DNA of 8,731 nucleotides from the NCBI GenBank assembly GCA_021787255.1, contig JAJYMD010000016.1:1-8731 (forward strand), in the 5' to 3' direction. Made by a program: the position numbers and the translations under genes. This DNA is from Actinomycetes bacterium. GTDB taxonomy: Bacteria; Actinomycetota; Acidimicrobiia; Acidimicrobiales; RAAP-2. Shown here piece after piece: positions 1-5,852 of this stretch. The notes beneath the pieces were generated by a model. It did no database searches. It was not told where the DNA came from and worked only from the letters and a program-made list of their open reading frames with translations. The first letter of the stretch is position 1; each line of letters opens with the position of its first letter.

Positions 1-55
1 ATCCGCGTGCCGCCGGCTCAGGCATCGTCGACTCGGACGCGACCGGCTCAGGCAT
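1..55 (-). CDS. 5' end of the next operon gene (partial, unidentified)
   Basis: An ATG at 55 opens a frame that stays open to the left window edge; the 18 visible residues begin MPEPVASEST and then repeat MPEP. The ATG precedes and overlaps the oxidoreductase stop codon (ATGCCTGA, an 8-nt overlap), a usual sign of translational coupling. An AGGGG stretch lies about 10 nt upstream. A second in-frame ATG at 25 is the other possible start. In operons of the HcnB/OoxA type the neighbours are usually a small (2Fe-2S) protein or an FAD-containing beta subunit, so one of these would be a natural guess. The visible residues are too few and too low in complexity to identify the product. Confidence 0.4.
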   Translation of the reverse strand, partial: MPEPVASESTMPEPAARG

Positions 56-57
56 CG
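13..57. repeat. 15-bp direct repeat at 30-bp period spanning a stop/start junction
   Basis: CCGGCTCAGGCATCG occurs at 13-27 and again at 43-57, exactly 30 bp apart. On the minus strand each copy contains the ATG and the in-phase TGA of the oxidoreductase/next-gene junction. The duplication therefore repeats both the stop of the upstream gene and the first codons (MPEP) of the downstream one. Because the period is a multiple of three, the downstream frame is kept. It looks like a small tandem duplication with the second part diverged. Confidence 0.7.
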
Positions 58-1544
58 ACGAACAACCCCTGGTCGGGCACTGTGTCGTCGGCGAGCGCGC
101 CGATCGCAGCGGGACGCACCGGCGGCCTGGGCGTCGTCCCGGCGAGGGTTGCAATCTGCTCCCCGGTCAGGCGGACCGCCCCGCCGGGACCTCCACGCGA
201 GTGGCTCGGTGCTCCCGTCTGGCGGGCGAGCGTCGCGCCGATCAGGCGCTGGCAGCTCCGCCCCTGGCAGAGCCCCATCCCGGCGCGGGTGTAGCTCTTC
301 ACCGCGTCGACGTCGGCGGTGGCCTCCATGGCGGCTTCGAGGCGGGCCAGGGTGACCTCCTCGCAACGGCACACAACGGTCTCCGGGGTCGCGAGCTCGT
401 AGATGCCCGGGCCCACCGCGTGCATCGGCAAGAGGGCGCGGCGAAAGCGCTCCTTCGCTGCGAGCCGGCGGCGCACCGGACGCGCGTACCGCTCCGCTCG
501 GGCCCGGCTGACCGCGCCGAGGTCCGCGGCCGCGCCGAGCGCGGCGAGGCACGCCTGACCCTTGGCGACTGCTGCACCGCGCACCCCGGTGCCGTCCCCG
601 GCGGCCAGCACTCCTGCGACGCTCGTCCGCTGCCAGGCGTCGACCTCGACGACGAGGCCGCCGAGGTCCTCGTCGTAGCCGAACTGGCAACCTGCGAGGC
701 GCAGGAGCTCCGCCGAGGGAACGAAGCCGTAGCCGACGCACAGGGTGTCGACTTCGAGGCGCTCCTCCGATCCGGGAATCACGCGCCAGTCCGCGTCGGC
801 ACCCGCGTGGATAATGGCCTCCACCCGGTCCTCACCCTCTGCTCGCACGACGACACGCCCGTAGCGCATCGGGACACGTGCCCTGAGCAGCTCCGCTCGG
901 TAGGTGAGGGCGTCGCGCAGGAGCGCGGCGTTCCCCCACCCGCATGCAGCGAGCCGCGCCAGCGCGGCCGCCCGCGGAGCGGGGCCCGCCTCCAGCGCGA
1001 GCACCACGTTCACCCCCAGGTGGCGGAGCTGCGCCGGGAAGGCGAGGGCGAGCGGGCCGCTGCCGGCGAAGGCGACGCGGGAGCCCGGAGCGACCCGGGA
1101 AGCCTTCACCAGCGCCTGCGCGCCGCCTGCCGTGACGACGCCGGGAAGCGTCCACCCCGGGAACGGGACAGGCCGGTCGCTCGCGCCGGGTGCCACGAGG
1201 ACCCGGCGTGCCTGCAGGCGCGTCACGTCCGCGTCGCCCTCGGTCAGGCACACCACGCTCGTCCCCCGCAGCGACAGCACGGCGGTCCGGGCACGCAGCT
1301 CGGCACCCGCGCGGCGGGCAGCCTCGGCCAGAGCGATGCCGGCACGCACGTCCCGCCCGATCCGGCGAGCGTCACGCACGACGAAACCGGGACCGGGCTG
1401 CCGATAGATCTGGCCACCGAAGGTCGCCCGCTCGTCGACGAGCAGAACCGACAGCCCGTGTCTCGCAGCCACGCCCGCCGCGACCAGCCCCGCCGGTCCG
1501 CCGCCGACCACGACCAGGTCCGCCGCCTCGAAGCGCCCGCTCAC
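48..1544 (-). CDS. FAD-dependent oxidoreductase with C-terminal BFD-like [2Fe-2S] domain (HcnB/OoxA-type alpha subunit)
   Basis: This 498-residue cytoplasmic flavoprotein has an N-terminal FAD-binding Rossmann motif (VVGGGPAG, about 12-19), an acidic end to the second strand (VDE, 36-38) and the GGQIYR segment at 43-48 that is frequent in this family. A second dinucleotide fold has FAGSGPLAL (159-167), and the FAD-contacting AAGD is near 314-317. The C-terminal BFD-like domain has Cys392, Cys394, Cys426 and Cys431 (C-x-C-x31-C-x4-C), fitting a [2Fe-2S] cluster. This layout is known from alpha subunits of hydrogen cyanide synthase, opine oxidases and D-hydroxyproline dehydrogenases, which need a second FAD subunit not visible here. 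The GTG start is chosen because it precedes the Rossmann strand directly; no good Shine-Dalgarno site is seen. It lies 46 bp after the binding-protein gene, so it is probably in the same operon. The exact substrate cannot be read from the sequence. Confidence 0.9.
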   Translation of the reverse strand: MSGRFEAADLVVVGGGPAGLVAAGVAARHGLSVLLVDERATFGGQIYRQPGPGFVVRDARRIGRDVRAGIALAEAARRAGAELRARTAVLSLRGTSVVCLTEGDADVTRLQARRVLVAPGASDRPVPFPGWTLPGVVTAGGAQALVKASRVAPGSRVAFAGSGPLALAFPAQLRHLGVNVVLALEAGPAPRAAALARLAACGWGNAALLRDALTYRAELLRARVPMRYGRVVVRAEGEDRVEAIIHAGADADWRVIPGSEERLEVDTLCVGYGFVPSAELLRLAGCQFGYDEDLGGLVVEVDAWQRTSVAGVLAAGDGTGVRGAAVAKGQACLAALGAAADLGAVSRARAERYARPVRRRLAAKERFRRALLPMHAVGPGIYELATPETVVCRCEEVTLARLEAAMEATADVDAVKSYTRAGMGLCQGRSCQRLIGATLARQTGAPSHSRGGPGGAVRLTGEQIATLAGTTPRPPVRPAAIGALADDTVPDQGLFVDA

Positions 1545-1590
1545 CGGGCGCTGCCAGGCGGCATGACGCTGGCGAGTACCGGAACGGGCG

Positions 1591-2475
1591 TCAGGGGCAC
1601 CGCGGCATGGGCGGCAAGGGAGCGCTCTCGGTCCTCTCGAAGGCCGATGCCATCCATCCCGACTTCTGCACGCCGCAGATCCACTTGTTCAGGTAGCGAA
1701 CAAGGGCGCCGTTGCCCTTCTGCACGGCGTACGAGCCGTACTGGATTGTGAGCGGCTTCTTGAACGGCACCTCCTTCAGCTTGCGCGGGTTCGACTTCTG
1801 GAACTCGCCCAGGAGGTAGCTCTCGATCATAACGGCGCTCGCACGGTGGGTGGCGACCTGCAGGAGTGCGGCTGTGTCTCCCGAGTACCCGACGACCTTC
1901 GCCTTCGGGAAGAGCTTCTTCGCGAGCTGTGTGTCGGTGGACCCCTCGAGGGCCGTGATGGTGATTGTCGCCTTGTTCCAGGCCGGGATCGTCGCTGGGA
2001 CCTTGGATGTCACCGGTGCCGCCAGGACCAGCTCGTAGGGGACGTAGGCACGGCTGAACGACACGGACTTCTCGCGTACCGGGGTCGGCGAGAGCCCCAC
2101 GGAGACCAGGTCGAACTTCTTGGCTTCGAGCCCTGGGATCAGTCCTGTAAAACCGAGATTGCTGATGGAAAGCTTCACGTGCATTGTATGGGCCAGCCTG
2201 TCCAGAAGCGCGACGTCGTACCCCGCCGGCCTTCCCTGCTTGTTCAGGTACATCTCGGGCTTGAACGCGAGGTCCATCCCGACGGTCAACGTTCCCGGAT
2301 GGATCAGGTGGTACGGGTTGGCCGCGGTACGGTGGCGCGATTGCACCGCCGCCCCGGAGGCGCCGCCGCCCACTGCGGTCGCCATGGCCACCGCCATGGC
2401 GACCGCACCAACCGCAGCCGCGGCTCGCACCGCGGTCTCCCTCGTCGAGAGGGTCCTCATCGCTCCGTTCCTCAC
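1591..2475 (-). CDS. PAAT-family ABC transporter solute-binding protein (SBP1)
   Basis: An extracytoplasmic amino-acid-binding protein of 294 residues (periplasmic-binding fold, SBP_bac_3 type). A Sec-type signal with a long Ala-rich core spans about 10-42; there is no lipobox cysteine. The mature part starts GTLTVGMD (61-68) and contains GYDVALLDRLA (85-95), the GLIPGLEAKKFDL segment (111-123) and TPVREKSVSFS (131-141). Arg134 matches the arginine that binds the ligand alpha-carboxylate in HisJ-like proteins, and EGST (177-180) matches the second-lobe carboxylate loop. Where the family usually has Asp to bind the amino group, this protein appears to have Glu218 (MIES). The GTG at 2475 is chosen because AGGAG stands 5 nt upstream; ATGs at 2505, 2496 and 2460 are in frame. 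It lies 77 bp after the permease gene and 46 bp before the oxidoreductase, suggesting that the imported compound feeds that enzyme. Confidence 0.9.
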   Translation of the reverse strand: MRNGAMRTLSTRETAVRAAAAVGAVAMAVAMATAVGGGASGAAVQSRHRTAANPYHLIHPGTLTVGMDLAFKPEMYLNKQGRPAGYDVALLDRLAHTMHVKLSISNLGFTGLIPGLEAKKFDLVSVGLSPTPVREKSVSFSRAYVPYELVLAAPVTSKVPATIPAWNKATITITALEGSTDTQLAKKLFPKAKVVGYSGDTAALLQVATHRASAVMIESYLLGEFQKSNPRKLKEVPFKKPLTIQYGSYAVQKGNGALVRYLNKWICGVQKSGWMASAFERTESAPLPPMPRCP

Positions 2476-2480
2476 GTTGT

Positions 2481-2485
2481 CTCCT
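2481..2485 (-). promoter_or_regulatory. ribosome binding site deciding the SBP1 start
   Basis: AGGAG on the minus strand, 5 nt before the GTG at 2475, inside an unusually A-rich stretch (about 2476-2520) that should be weakly structured. The two upstream ATGs (2505, 2496) have no such site, and the ATG at 2460 has only a weak one. Confidence 0.6.
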
Positions 2486-2552
2486 GTTCTGATCATGGAT
2501 TTCATTGTTGGTTGTTCACATTTCTCGATCGACTGACCGCCCAGGGAATGCG

Positions 2553-3335
2553 TCACACGACCGTCGCCTGACCGTCGGCGGACGCTGAACCGCTCACCGG
2601 AACTGCTCGAGCCGCGATGAGGGCGATCCGGCGGCGTTTGCGTGCCGTGAGGAATCCGGCGATGCCGCCCGTCGCCGGCTTGGAGAGGCTTCGCTCGAAG
2701 AGCCGGAACGCGAAGTCCAGAAGGAACGCCACGGCGACGTAGATGGCTGCGGCGGCCGTGTAGAGCACGAAGGGCTGGAACGTCGTCGCCTCGATGTTCT
2801 CGGTGACATGGATCACCTCGAGAAGCCCTATCACGGAGAAGACGGAAGTTGTCTTCACCATGCCGATGAACATGCTGCCGACATTGGGAATGGCGATCTT
2901 CGTCGCTTGTGGGAGCACCACGTGGACGAACACGCGCGCGCGATGCAGGCCCACGGCCGTGCCTGCCTCGCGCTGGCCGCGCGGTATCGCTTCGAGCGCG
3001 GACCGGAAGATCTCCGCGAGGAACGCGCTGTAGAGCAGCGCGAGCGCCACCACCCCTGCTGCGAAGACGGAGAGATTGATCCCGAGCAGCAGCGACCAGC
3101 CGAAGTACACCCAGAGCACGCTGACGAGGGCCGGCACGCCCCGGAACACGTTGATCCACAACGCGGCCAGCGACGAGAACGGCTGCCTAGACATCCGGCC
3201 GACGGCGAGCAGCAGGCCGACGACGACGGAGATGAGCAGCCCCACGACTGAGACCTCGAGCGCGGTGGCGATCCCTCCGAGAAGCTCGCCGCGGTACTGC
3301 CAGATGATGCTCCAGTCGAACACGGTCGCGGTCAT
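2553..3335 (-). CDS. PAAT-family ABC transporter permease (HisM/GlnP type), importer 1
   Basis: An inner-membrane permease of 260 residues. Hydrophobic segments lie at about 20-46, 55-80, 86-106, 150-172 and 190-212, as expected for the five-helix HisMQ-type fold. The cytoplasmic EAA loop that docks on the ATPase is present as REAGTAVGL (122-130) followed by VVLPQA (139-144), and WINVFRGVPALV (60-71) is the usual FRG(T/V)P motif. After the last helix a basic tail of about 45 residues (ARKRRR at 231-236, then an Ala/Ser-rich end) is longer than usual for the family. The ATG start has GAGGA 6 nt upstream. The gene begins 16 bp after the ATPase stop, so the two are surely co-transcribed. It most likely works as a homodimer, since no second permease gene is in this operon. 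Confidence 0.9.
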   Translation of the reverse strand: MTATVFDWSIIWQYRGELLGGIATALEVSVVGLLISVVVGLLLAVGRMSRQPFSSLAALWINVFRGVPALVSVLWVYFGWSLLLGINLSVFAAGVVALALLYSAFLAEIFRSALEAIPRGQREAGTAVGLHRARVFVHVVLPQATKIAIPNVGSMFIGMVKTTSVFSVIGLLEVIHVTENIEATTFQPFVLYTAAAAIYVAVAFLLDFAFRLFERSLSKPATGGIAGFLTARKRRRIALIAARAVPVSGSASADGQATVV

Positions 3336-3351
3336 CGCGCGTCCTCGCCGG

Positions 3352-4209
3352 TCACAGCACGGACCCGATGAACGCGCGCGCGCGTGCGTTCGTGCACTCG
3401 TCGAAGAACCCCCGCGGACCGGAGTCGACGATCGCCCCCTCTTCCATGAAGACGTTCAAGTCGCCGATCTCACGCGCGAAGTTCATTTCGTGGGTGACGA
3501 TCACCATCGTCATGCCTGACTCGGCGAGCCTGCGCATCACTCCGAGCACCTCGCCGACCAGCTCGGGGTCGAGCGCGGACGTCGGCTCGTCGAAGAGCAT
3601 CACCTTCGGGTCGAGGCTCACCGCCCGCGCGATCGCTACCCGCTGCTGCTGTCCGCCGGACAGCTGGGACGGGTAGTGCGCGGCCCAGCGGAGGAGTCCG
3701 ACGCTCTCCAGCGCCTCGGCCGCGCGCTCTTCAGCTGCGGATCGGCTGAGGCGCTTGGCCCGACGCAGCGCGAGGGTGACATTCTCCAGGGCGCTCAGGT
3801 GGGGAAAGAGGTTGAACTGCTGGAAGACCATGCCCACCTGGCGCCGAAGCTCGAGCGGGTCGCCACGCTCACCCTTGGCGCACGCGGCCGGGCCGTACTC
3901 GGTGCCGAGTACGCGGATCGAGCCCTCGTCGGGTTGCTCCAAGAGGTTGATGGTCCTGAGCACGGTCGATTTCCCCGACCCGGACGGCCCGAAGATCACG
4001 ACGTGCTCGCCCGCATGCACGGTGATGTCGACGCCATGGAGCACCTCGAGCGACCCGAACCGCTTGCGAATGCCCCGCAGCTCGACCACGGGCTGCTGCT
4101 TCAGCTCTTCCGCCGGCGACTCCTCTGCGGCTGGGATCACGACGCTCGCATGCGCGGTCCTGCCGGGCACGCGCTCCGAGACACGAGCTCGCGCGGGGAT
4201 CGCACTCAT
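3352..4209 (-). CDS. PAAT-family ABC transporter ATP-binding protein (GlnQ/HisP type), importer 1
   Basis: The cytoplasmic ATPase that powers the adjacent permease; 285 residues from the chosen ATG. Walker A is GPSGSGKST (74-82), the Q-loop is VFQQFNLFPHLSALENV (128-144), the signature is LSGGQQQR (183-190), Walker B is [14 protein letters not shown] (203-216) and the switch histidine is His240 (VTHEMNFA). All catalytic residues are present. The ATPase fold starts near residue 41 (VVELRGIRKRFG), leaving an N-terminal extension of about 40 residues without recognisable structure. The start at 4209 is supported only by AGGGG 3 nt upstream, which is close. An ATG at 4236 is an alternative, and the frame stays open to 4629 without looking like protein. 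It is the first gene of the operon driven by the promoter at 4460-4488. Confidence 0.88.
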   Translation of the reverse strand: MSAIPARARVSERVPGRTAHASVVIPAAEESPAEELKQQPVVELRGIRKRFGSLEVLHGVDITVHAGEHVVIFGPSGSGKSTVLRTINLLEQPDEGSIRVLGTEYGPAACAKGERGDPLELRRQVGMVFQQFNLFPHLSALENVTLALRRAKRLSRSAAEERAAEALESVGLLRWAAHYPSQLSGGQQQRVAIARAVSLDPKVMLFDEPTSALDPELVGEVLGVMRRLAESGMTMVIVTHEMNFAREIGDLNVFMEEGAIVDSGPRGFFDECTNARARAFIGSVL

Positions 4210-4358
4210 CGTCCCCTGGGTCGCTGCTCCGAGCATGGCACCCACGCACTCCCGGTTCCTCGTCGCGCTCGTGGGGACCTCGCCGACCACCTCACCGGCC
4301 GCGCCGGCATCTCGCCGTGGAGCGCTCCGCAACTTCGCCACCGCGACTCCACGAGCAT
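4206..4358 (-). other. possible 50-codon leader ORF overlapping the ATPase start
   Basis: An ATG at 4358 begins a frame (MLVESRWRSC...) that ends with TGA at 4208-4206, overlapping the ATPase ATG as ATGA. The same frame can begin at a GTG at 4412. GGAG lies about 11 nt upstream of the ATG. The product is Arg/Trp-rich and resembles nothing I recognise. It could couple translation of the ATPase, but a chance open frame in high-GC DNA is equally possible. Confidence 0.2.
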
Positions 4359-4459
4359 GTCGAACCCGACTCCAATTGACGGCCCCCTGTCTTCCCTCCG
4401 CAGTCGCGCCACGCGATGTTCGATCTTCGAGCAGGCGTACGAAATGGAGAGAACGGCGA
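4210..4459 (-). other. long untranslated leader of the importer 1/oxidoreductase operon
   Basis: If transcription starts about 6-7 nt after the -10 box (near 4453), the mRNA has a leader of about 245 nt before the ATPase start. It includes a short GC hairpin (CCGGC-3 nt-GCCGG, 4295-4307) and the possible leader ORF. I recognise no known riboswitch class and no transcription terminator in it. Confidence 0.35.
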
Positions 4460-4488
4460 ATTATCGGGTCAGCGCTCCCGCGTGTCAA
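4460..4488 (-). promoter_or_regulatory. near-consensus sigma70/sigmaA-type promoter (P1)
   Basis: On the minus strand, TTGACA (4488-4483) and GATAAT (4465-4460) are separated by exactly 17 bp. This is one mismatch from the full consensus and stands out in GC-rich DNA. It sits about 200 bp after the SBP2 stop and points toward the ATPase-permease-SBP1-oxidoreductase operon. Predicted transcription start is near 4453. Confidence 0.75.
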
Positions 4489-4664
4489 GGTAGCCGAGGG
4501 CGCACAGGACCGCCGCTGGAGGAGCATCGTCGAGGGCGAGTCCCGTGCGGTCGGCAGGTCGGGGGCCGTGCTGCACCAACGCGTGTCGGAGAGGCGTCGA
4601 AGCGGGCTGATCGCCGGCGGAGTGGCCACAATCGGGAAGTCCGCCTTCGCCGACCCTCGGTGCG
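4489..4664. other. intergenic stretch with no recognised feature
   Basis: Between the SBP2 end and promoter P1. Reading both strands, I find no credible gene and no hairpin followed by a T-run. Overlapping open frames here have the composition of chance high-GC frames. Termination of the SBP2 transcript in this stretch, if it occurs, would need a Rho-type or unrecognised signal. Confidence 0.5.
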
Positions 4665-4690
4665 TCGTGCGTCAGTGCTCGTGCGTCAGT
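4665..4690. repeat. 12-bp direct repeat at 14-bp period at the SBP2 stop codon
   Basis: TCGTGCGTCAGT occurs at 4665-4676 and 4679-4690. Read on the minus strand, each copy carries a TGA; the first one met (4688-4686) is the SBP2 stop. The C-terminal codon junction has thus been duplicated just outside the gene. Confidence 0.7.
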
Positions 4691-5678
4691 AATTGATGGA
4701 GTGCTTGAGCATGAACGCTGTCTCGCCCCACCTGTGCATGATCGTGTGGTAAGCGCCGGTCCTGATCAGCACATTGACAGCGTCCGCGATGACCGCGCCG
4801 AGCTTTCCCTTCGTGACGCCTGCGCCTTCCGGTTGGGGTTTCAGGTCGAACGGCTCGAGCACCAGCTTGTGGGTCTGATGGATGATGTACGCGATCCCTG
4901 TCGCGGTGCTGGAGTAGAGCTGGTCCCTCCCGTCCTCCACGGCCAGCTCGGCCGCCGCCTCCGAAGGGAACGTGTGGACCGACAGGGAGGGCTTCCCCGC
5001 CTTCTTGCACTGCGCGGAGATGCCGTTCATGTATGTGATGTACGCAGACGCCTCGATGACTGCCACGGAGTCGCCGCAGAGGTCCAGCGCGTTCTTGACC
5101 GGCTTCACGCCGCTCCCCGGCTTTGCCGCAAAGCCGGTCCCGACCGCGTAGATCGAGACGATGTTGATGACCTTCACCCGAGCCGGAGTGACGATGAACG
5201 ACGTGAACGAGGTGTTGAACCGGCCATCTTGGAGGCTGGGGATGAACGTTGTGAACGCGCCAGACGCGGTCGCGTGCCACGTCAGTCCGAGCACCGCGGC
5301 AACGGCCCGGCCCATGTCCACCTCCTGGCCCTGCAGCACCCCACCGCTCACGAACTCGTCGGGTGGTGTGTCGTTGTAGGAGATGTCCTTCAGCCCGGTC
5401 TTCCTCACTGTCGCTGGTACCTGCTTCGCCAGCGCCTGGTCCACGTAGATCTTCGCGCCGTCGATCGTCAGCGCCGGTCGTGCCGTGTGCCGCGAGCCCT
5501 CTGCCCCGCTCACCGGGACCGAGAGACCGAGCGCTGCGACGACCGCCACTCCGACCACTGGCGAGCAGAGGCACGCCGCGCGGCGCAACGCCCCCCTGCG
5601 GCGCCGATGCGACGGCGTGTCCGCGACGTCAGACGCCCGGAGCGGGGGATTCCTCCACGCACGGTACCGATCGCTCAT
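4686..5678 (-). CDS. PAAT-family ABC transporter solute-binding protein (SBP2), divergent ligand site
   Basis: A 330-residue extracytoplasmic binding protein. It has a long basic N-terminus (RRRRGALRR, 25-33), a hydrophobic signal or anchor core (about 40-58) and a possible cleavage after SGA, without a lipobox. Family landmarks are GQEVDMGRAVAAVLGL (117-132), the AFTTFIPSLQDGRF segment (141-154), TPAR with Arg167 for the carboxylate, and LCGDSVAV (200-207). Cys201 and Cys224 occupy positions that commonly form a disulfide in related proteins. Two usual acidic positions seem lost: GRFD reads GRFN (Asn155), and the second-lobe Asp that binds the alpha-amino group falls in a Ser/Thr run (YSSTAT, 255-260). 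The ATG at 5678 follows AGGGGGG by 4 nt. The gene has its own promoter, so it may be expressed above the preceding permease and ATPase genes. Confidence 0.9.
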   Translation of the reverse strand: MSDRYRAWRNPPLRASDVADTPSHRRRRGALRRAACLCSPVVGVAVVAALGLSVPVSGAEGSRHTARPALTIDGAKIYVDQALAKQVPATVRKTGLKDISYNDTPPDEFVSGGVLQGQEVDMGRAVAAVLGLTWHATASGAFTTFIPSLQDGRFNTSFTSFIVTPARVKVINIVSIYAVGTGFAAKPGSGVKPVKNALDLCGDSVAVIEASAYITYMNGISAQCKKAGKPSLSVHTFPSEAAAELAVEDGRDQLYSSTATGIAYIIHQTHKLVLEPFDLKPQPEGAGVTKGKLGAVIADAVNVLIRTGAYHTIMHRWGETAFMLKHSINY

Positions 5679-5682
5679 GTGT

Positions 5683-5689
5683 CCCCCCT
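5683..5689 (-). promoter_or_regulatory. strong ribosome binding site of SBP2
   Basis: AGGGGGG on the minus strand, 4 nt before the ATG at 5678. It fixes the start and implies efficient translation of the binding protein. Confidence 0.6.
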
Positions 5690-5714
5690 CGACGTGGCTC
5701 GGACCTCTGGGGCC

Positions 5715-5743
5715 ACCCTACCGCCAGCCTGTCTGTTCGTCAA
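5715..5743 (-). promoter_or_regulatory. sigma70/sigmaA-type promoter (P2) of SBP2
   Basis: TTGACG (5743-5738), 17 bp, then TAGGGT (5720-5715) on the minus strand. The -35 differs from consensus at one position. The -10 keeps the TANNNT pattern common in high-GC bacteria. A start near 5708 gives a short leader of about 30 nt. Confidence 0.6.
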
Positions 5744-5752
5744 GCAGCGATG

Positions 5753-5769
5753 TGTTCGCATAGTGAACA
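5753..5769. promoter_or_regulatory. 17-bp inverted repeat next to the SBP2 -35 box (candidate operator)
   Basis: TGTTC-7 nt-GAACA, with one further pairing position inside (C/G), lies 9 bp upstream of the P2 -35 box. The spacing and size fit a site for a dimeric helix-turn-helix regulator, either an activator or a GntR/LacI-like protein. No regulator gene is in the window, so the binding protein is unknown. Confidence 0.45.
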
Positions 5770-5789
5770 TCCGAGGAACGGAGCGGCGG

Positions 5790-5804
5790 ACGGGAGCCTC
5801 CCGT
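5790..5804. repeat. perfect palindrome between ATPase 2 and SBP2
   Basis: ACGGGAG-C-CTCCCGT, seven paired bases around a single centre base, lies 49 bp after the ATPase 2 stop. As RNA it could form a GC-rich stem, but there is no T-run after it, so an intrinsic terminator is not well supported. It may instead protect the upstream mRNA end or act as an operator. Confidence 0.4.
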
Positions 5805-5852
5805 TCGGAAGCTCGTCCGGGCCGTCCTCCGGGCTGACCCACCCTCGCTACC

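Noticed and set aside
1541..1564. Seven-codon frame (ATG at 1564) whose TGA overlaps the oxidoreductase GTG.
   Set aside because: No Shine-Dalgarno site precedes it and such tiny frames are expected by chance; kept only as a possible coupling device.
201..1751. A 516-codon open frame on the plus strand opposite the oxidoreductase.
   Set aside because: Its translation is rich in Arg, His, Gly and Pro with no family motif, while the minus frame has full FAD and Fe-S motifs. It is the antisense shadow of a high-GC gene.
2476..3159. N-terminal extension of the SBP1 frame into the permease gene.
   Set aside because: The sequence before the signal peptide is a shadow of permease 1; the GTG with AGGAG at 2475 is far better.
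4210..4629. N-terminal extension of the ATPase 1 frame up to 4629.
   Set aside because: It runs through promoter P1 and has unprotein-like composition; the ATPase homology starts well after 4209.
5790..5804. Palindrome considered as an intrinsic terminator after ATPase 2.
   Set aside because: No T-run follows on the minus strand and the stem is very short-looped; listed as a palindrome only.
4701..5837. Long plus-strand open frame opposite SBP2; similar frames lie at 3676-4692 and 6808-7743.
   Set aside because: They mirror the codon bias of the minus-strand genes and have no recognisable domains or start signals.
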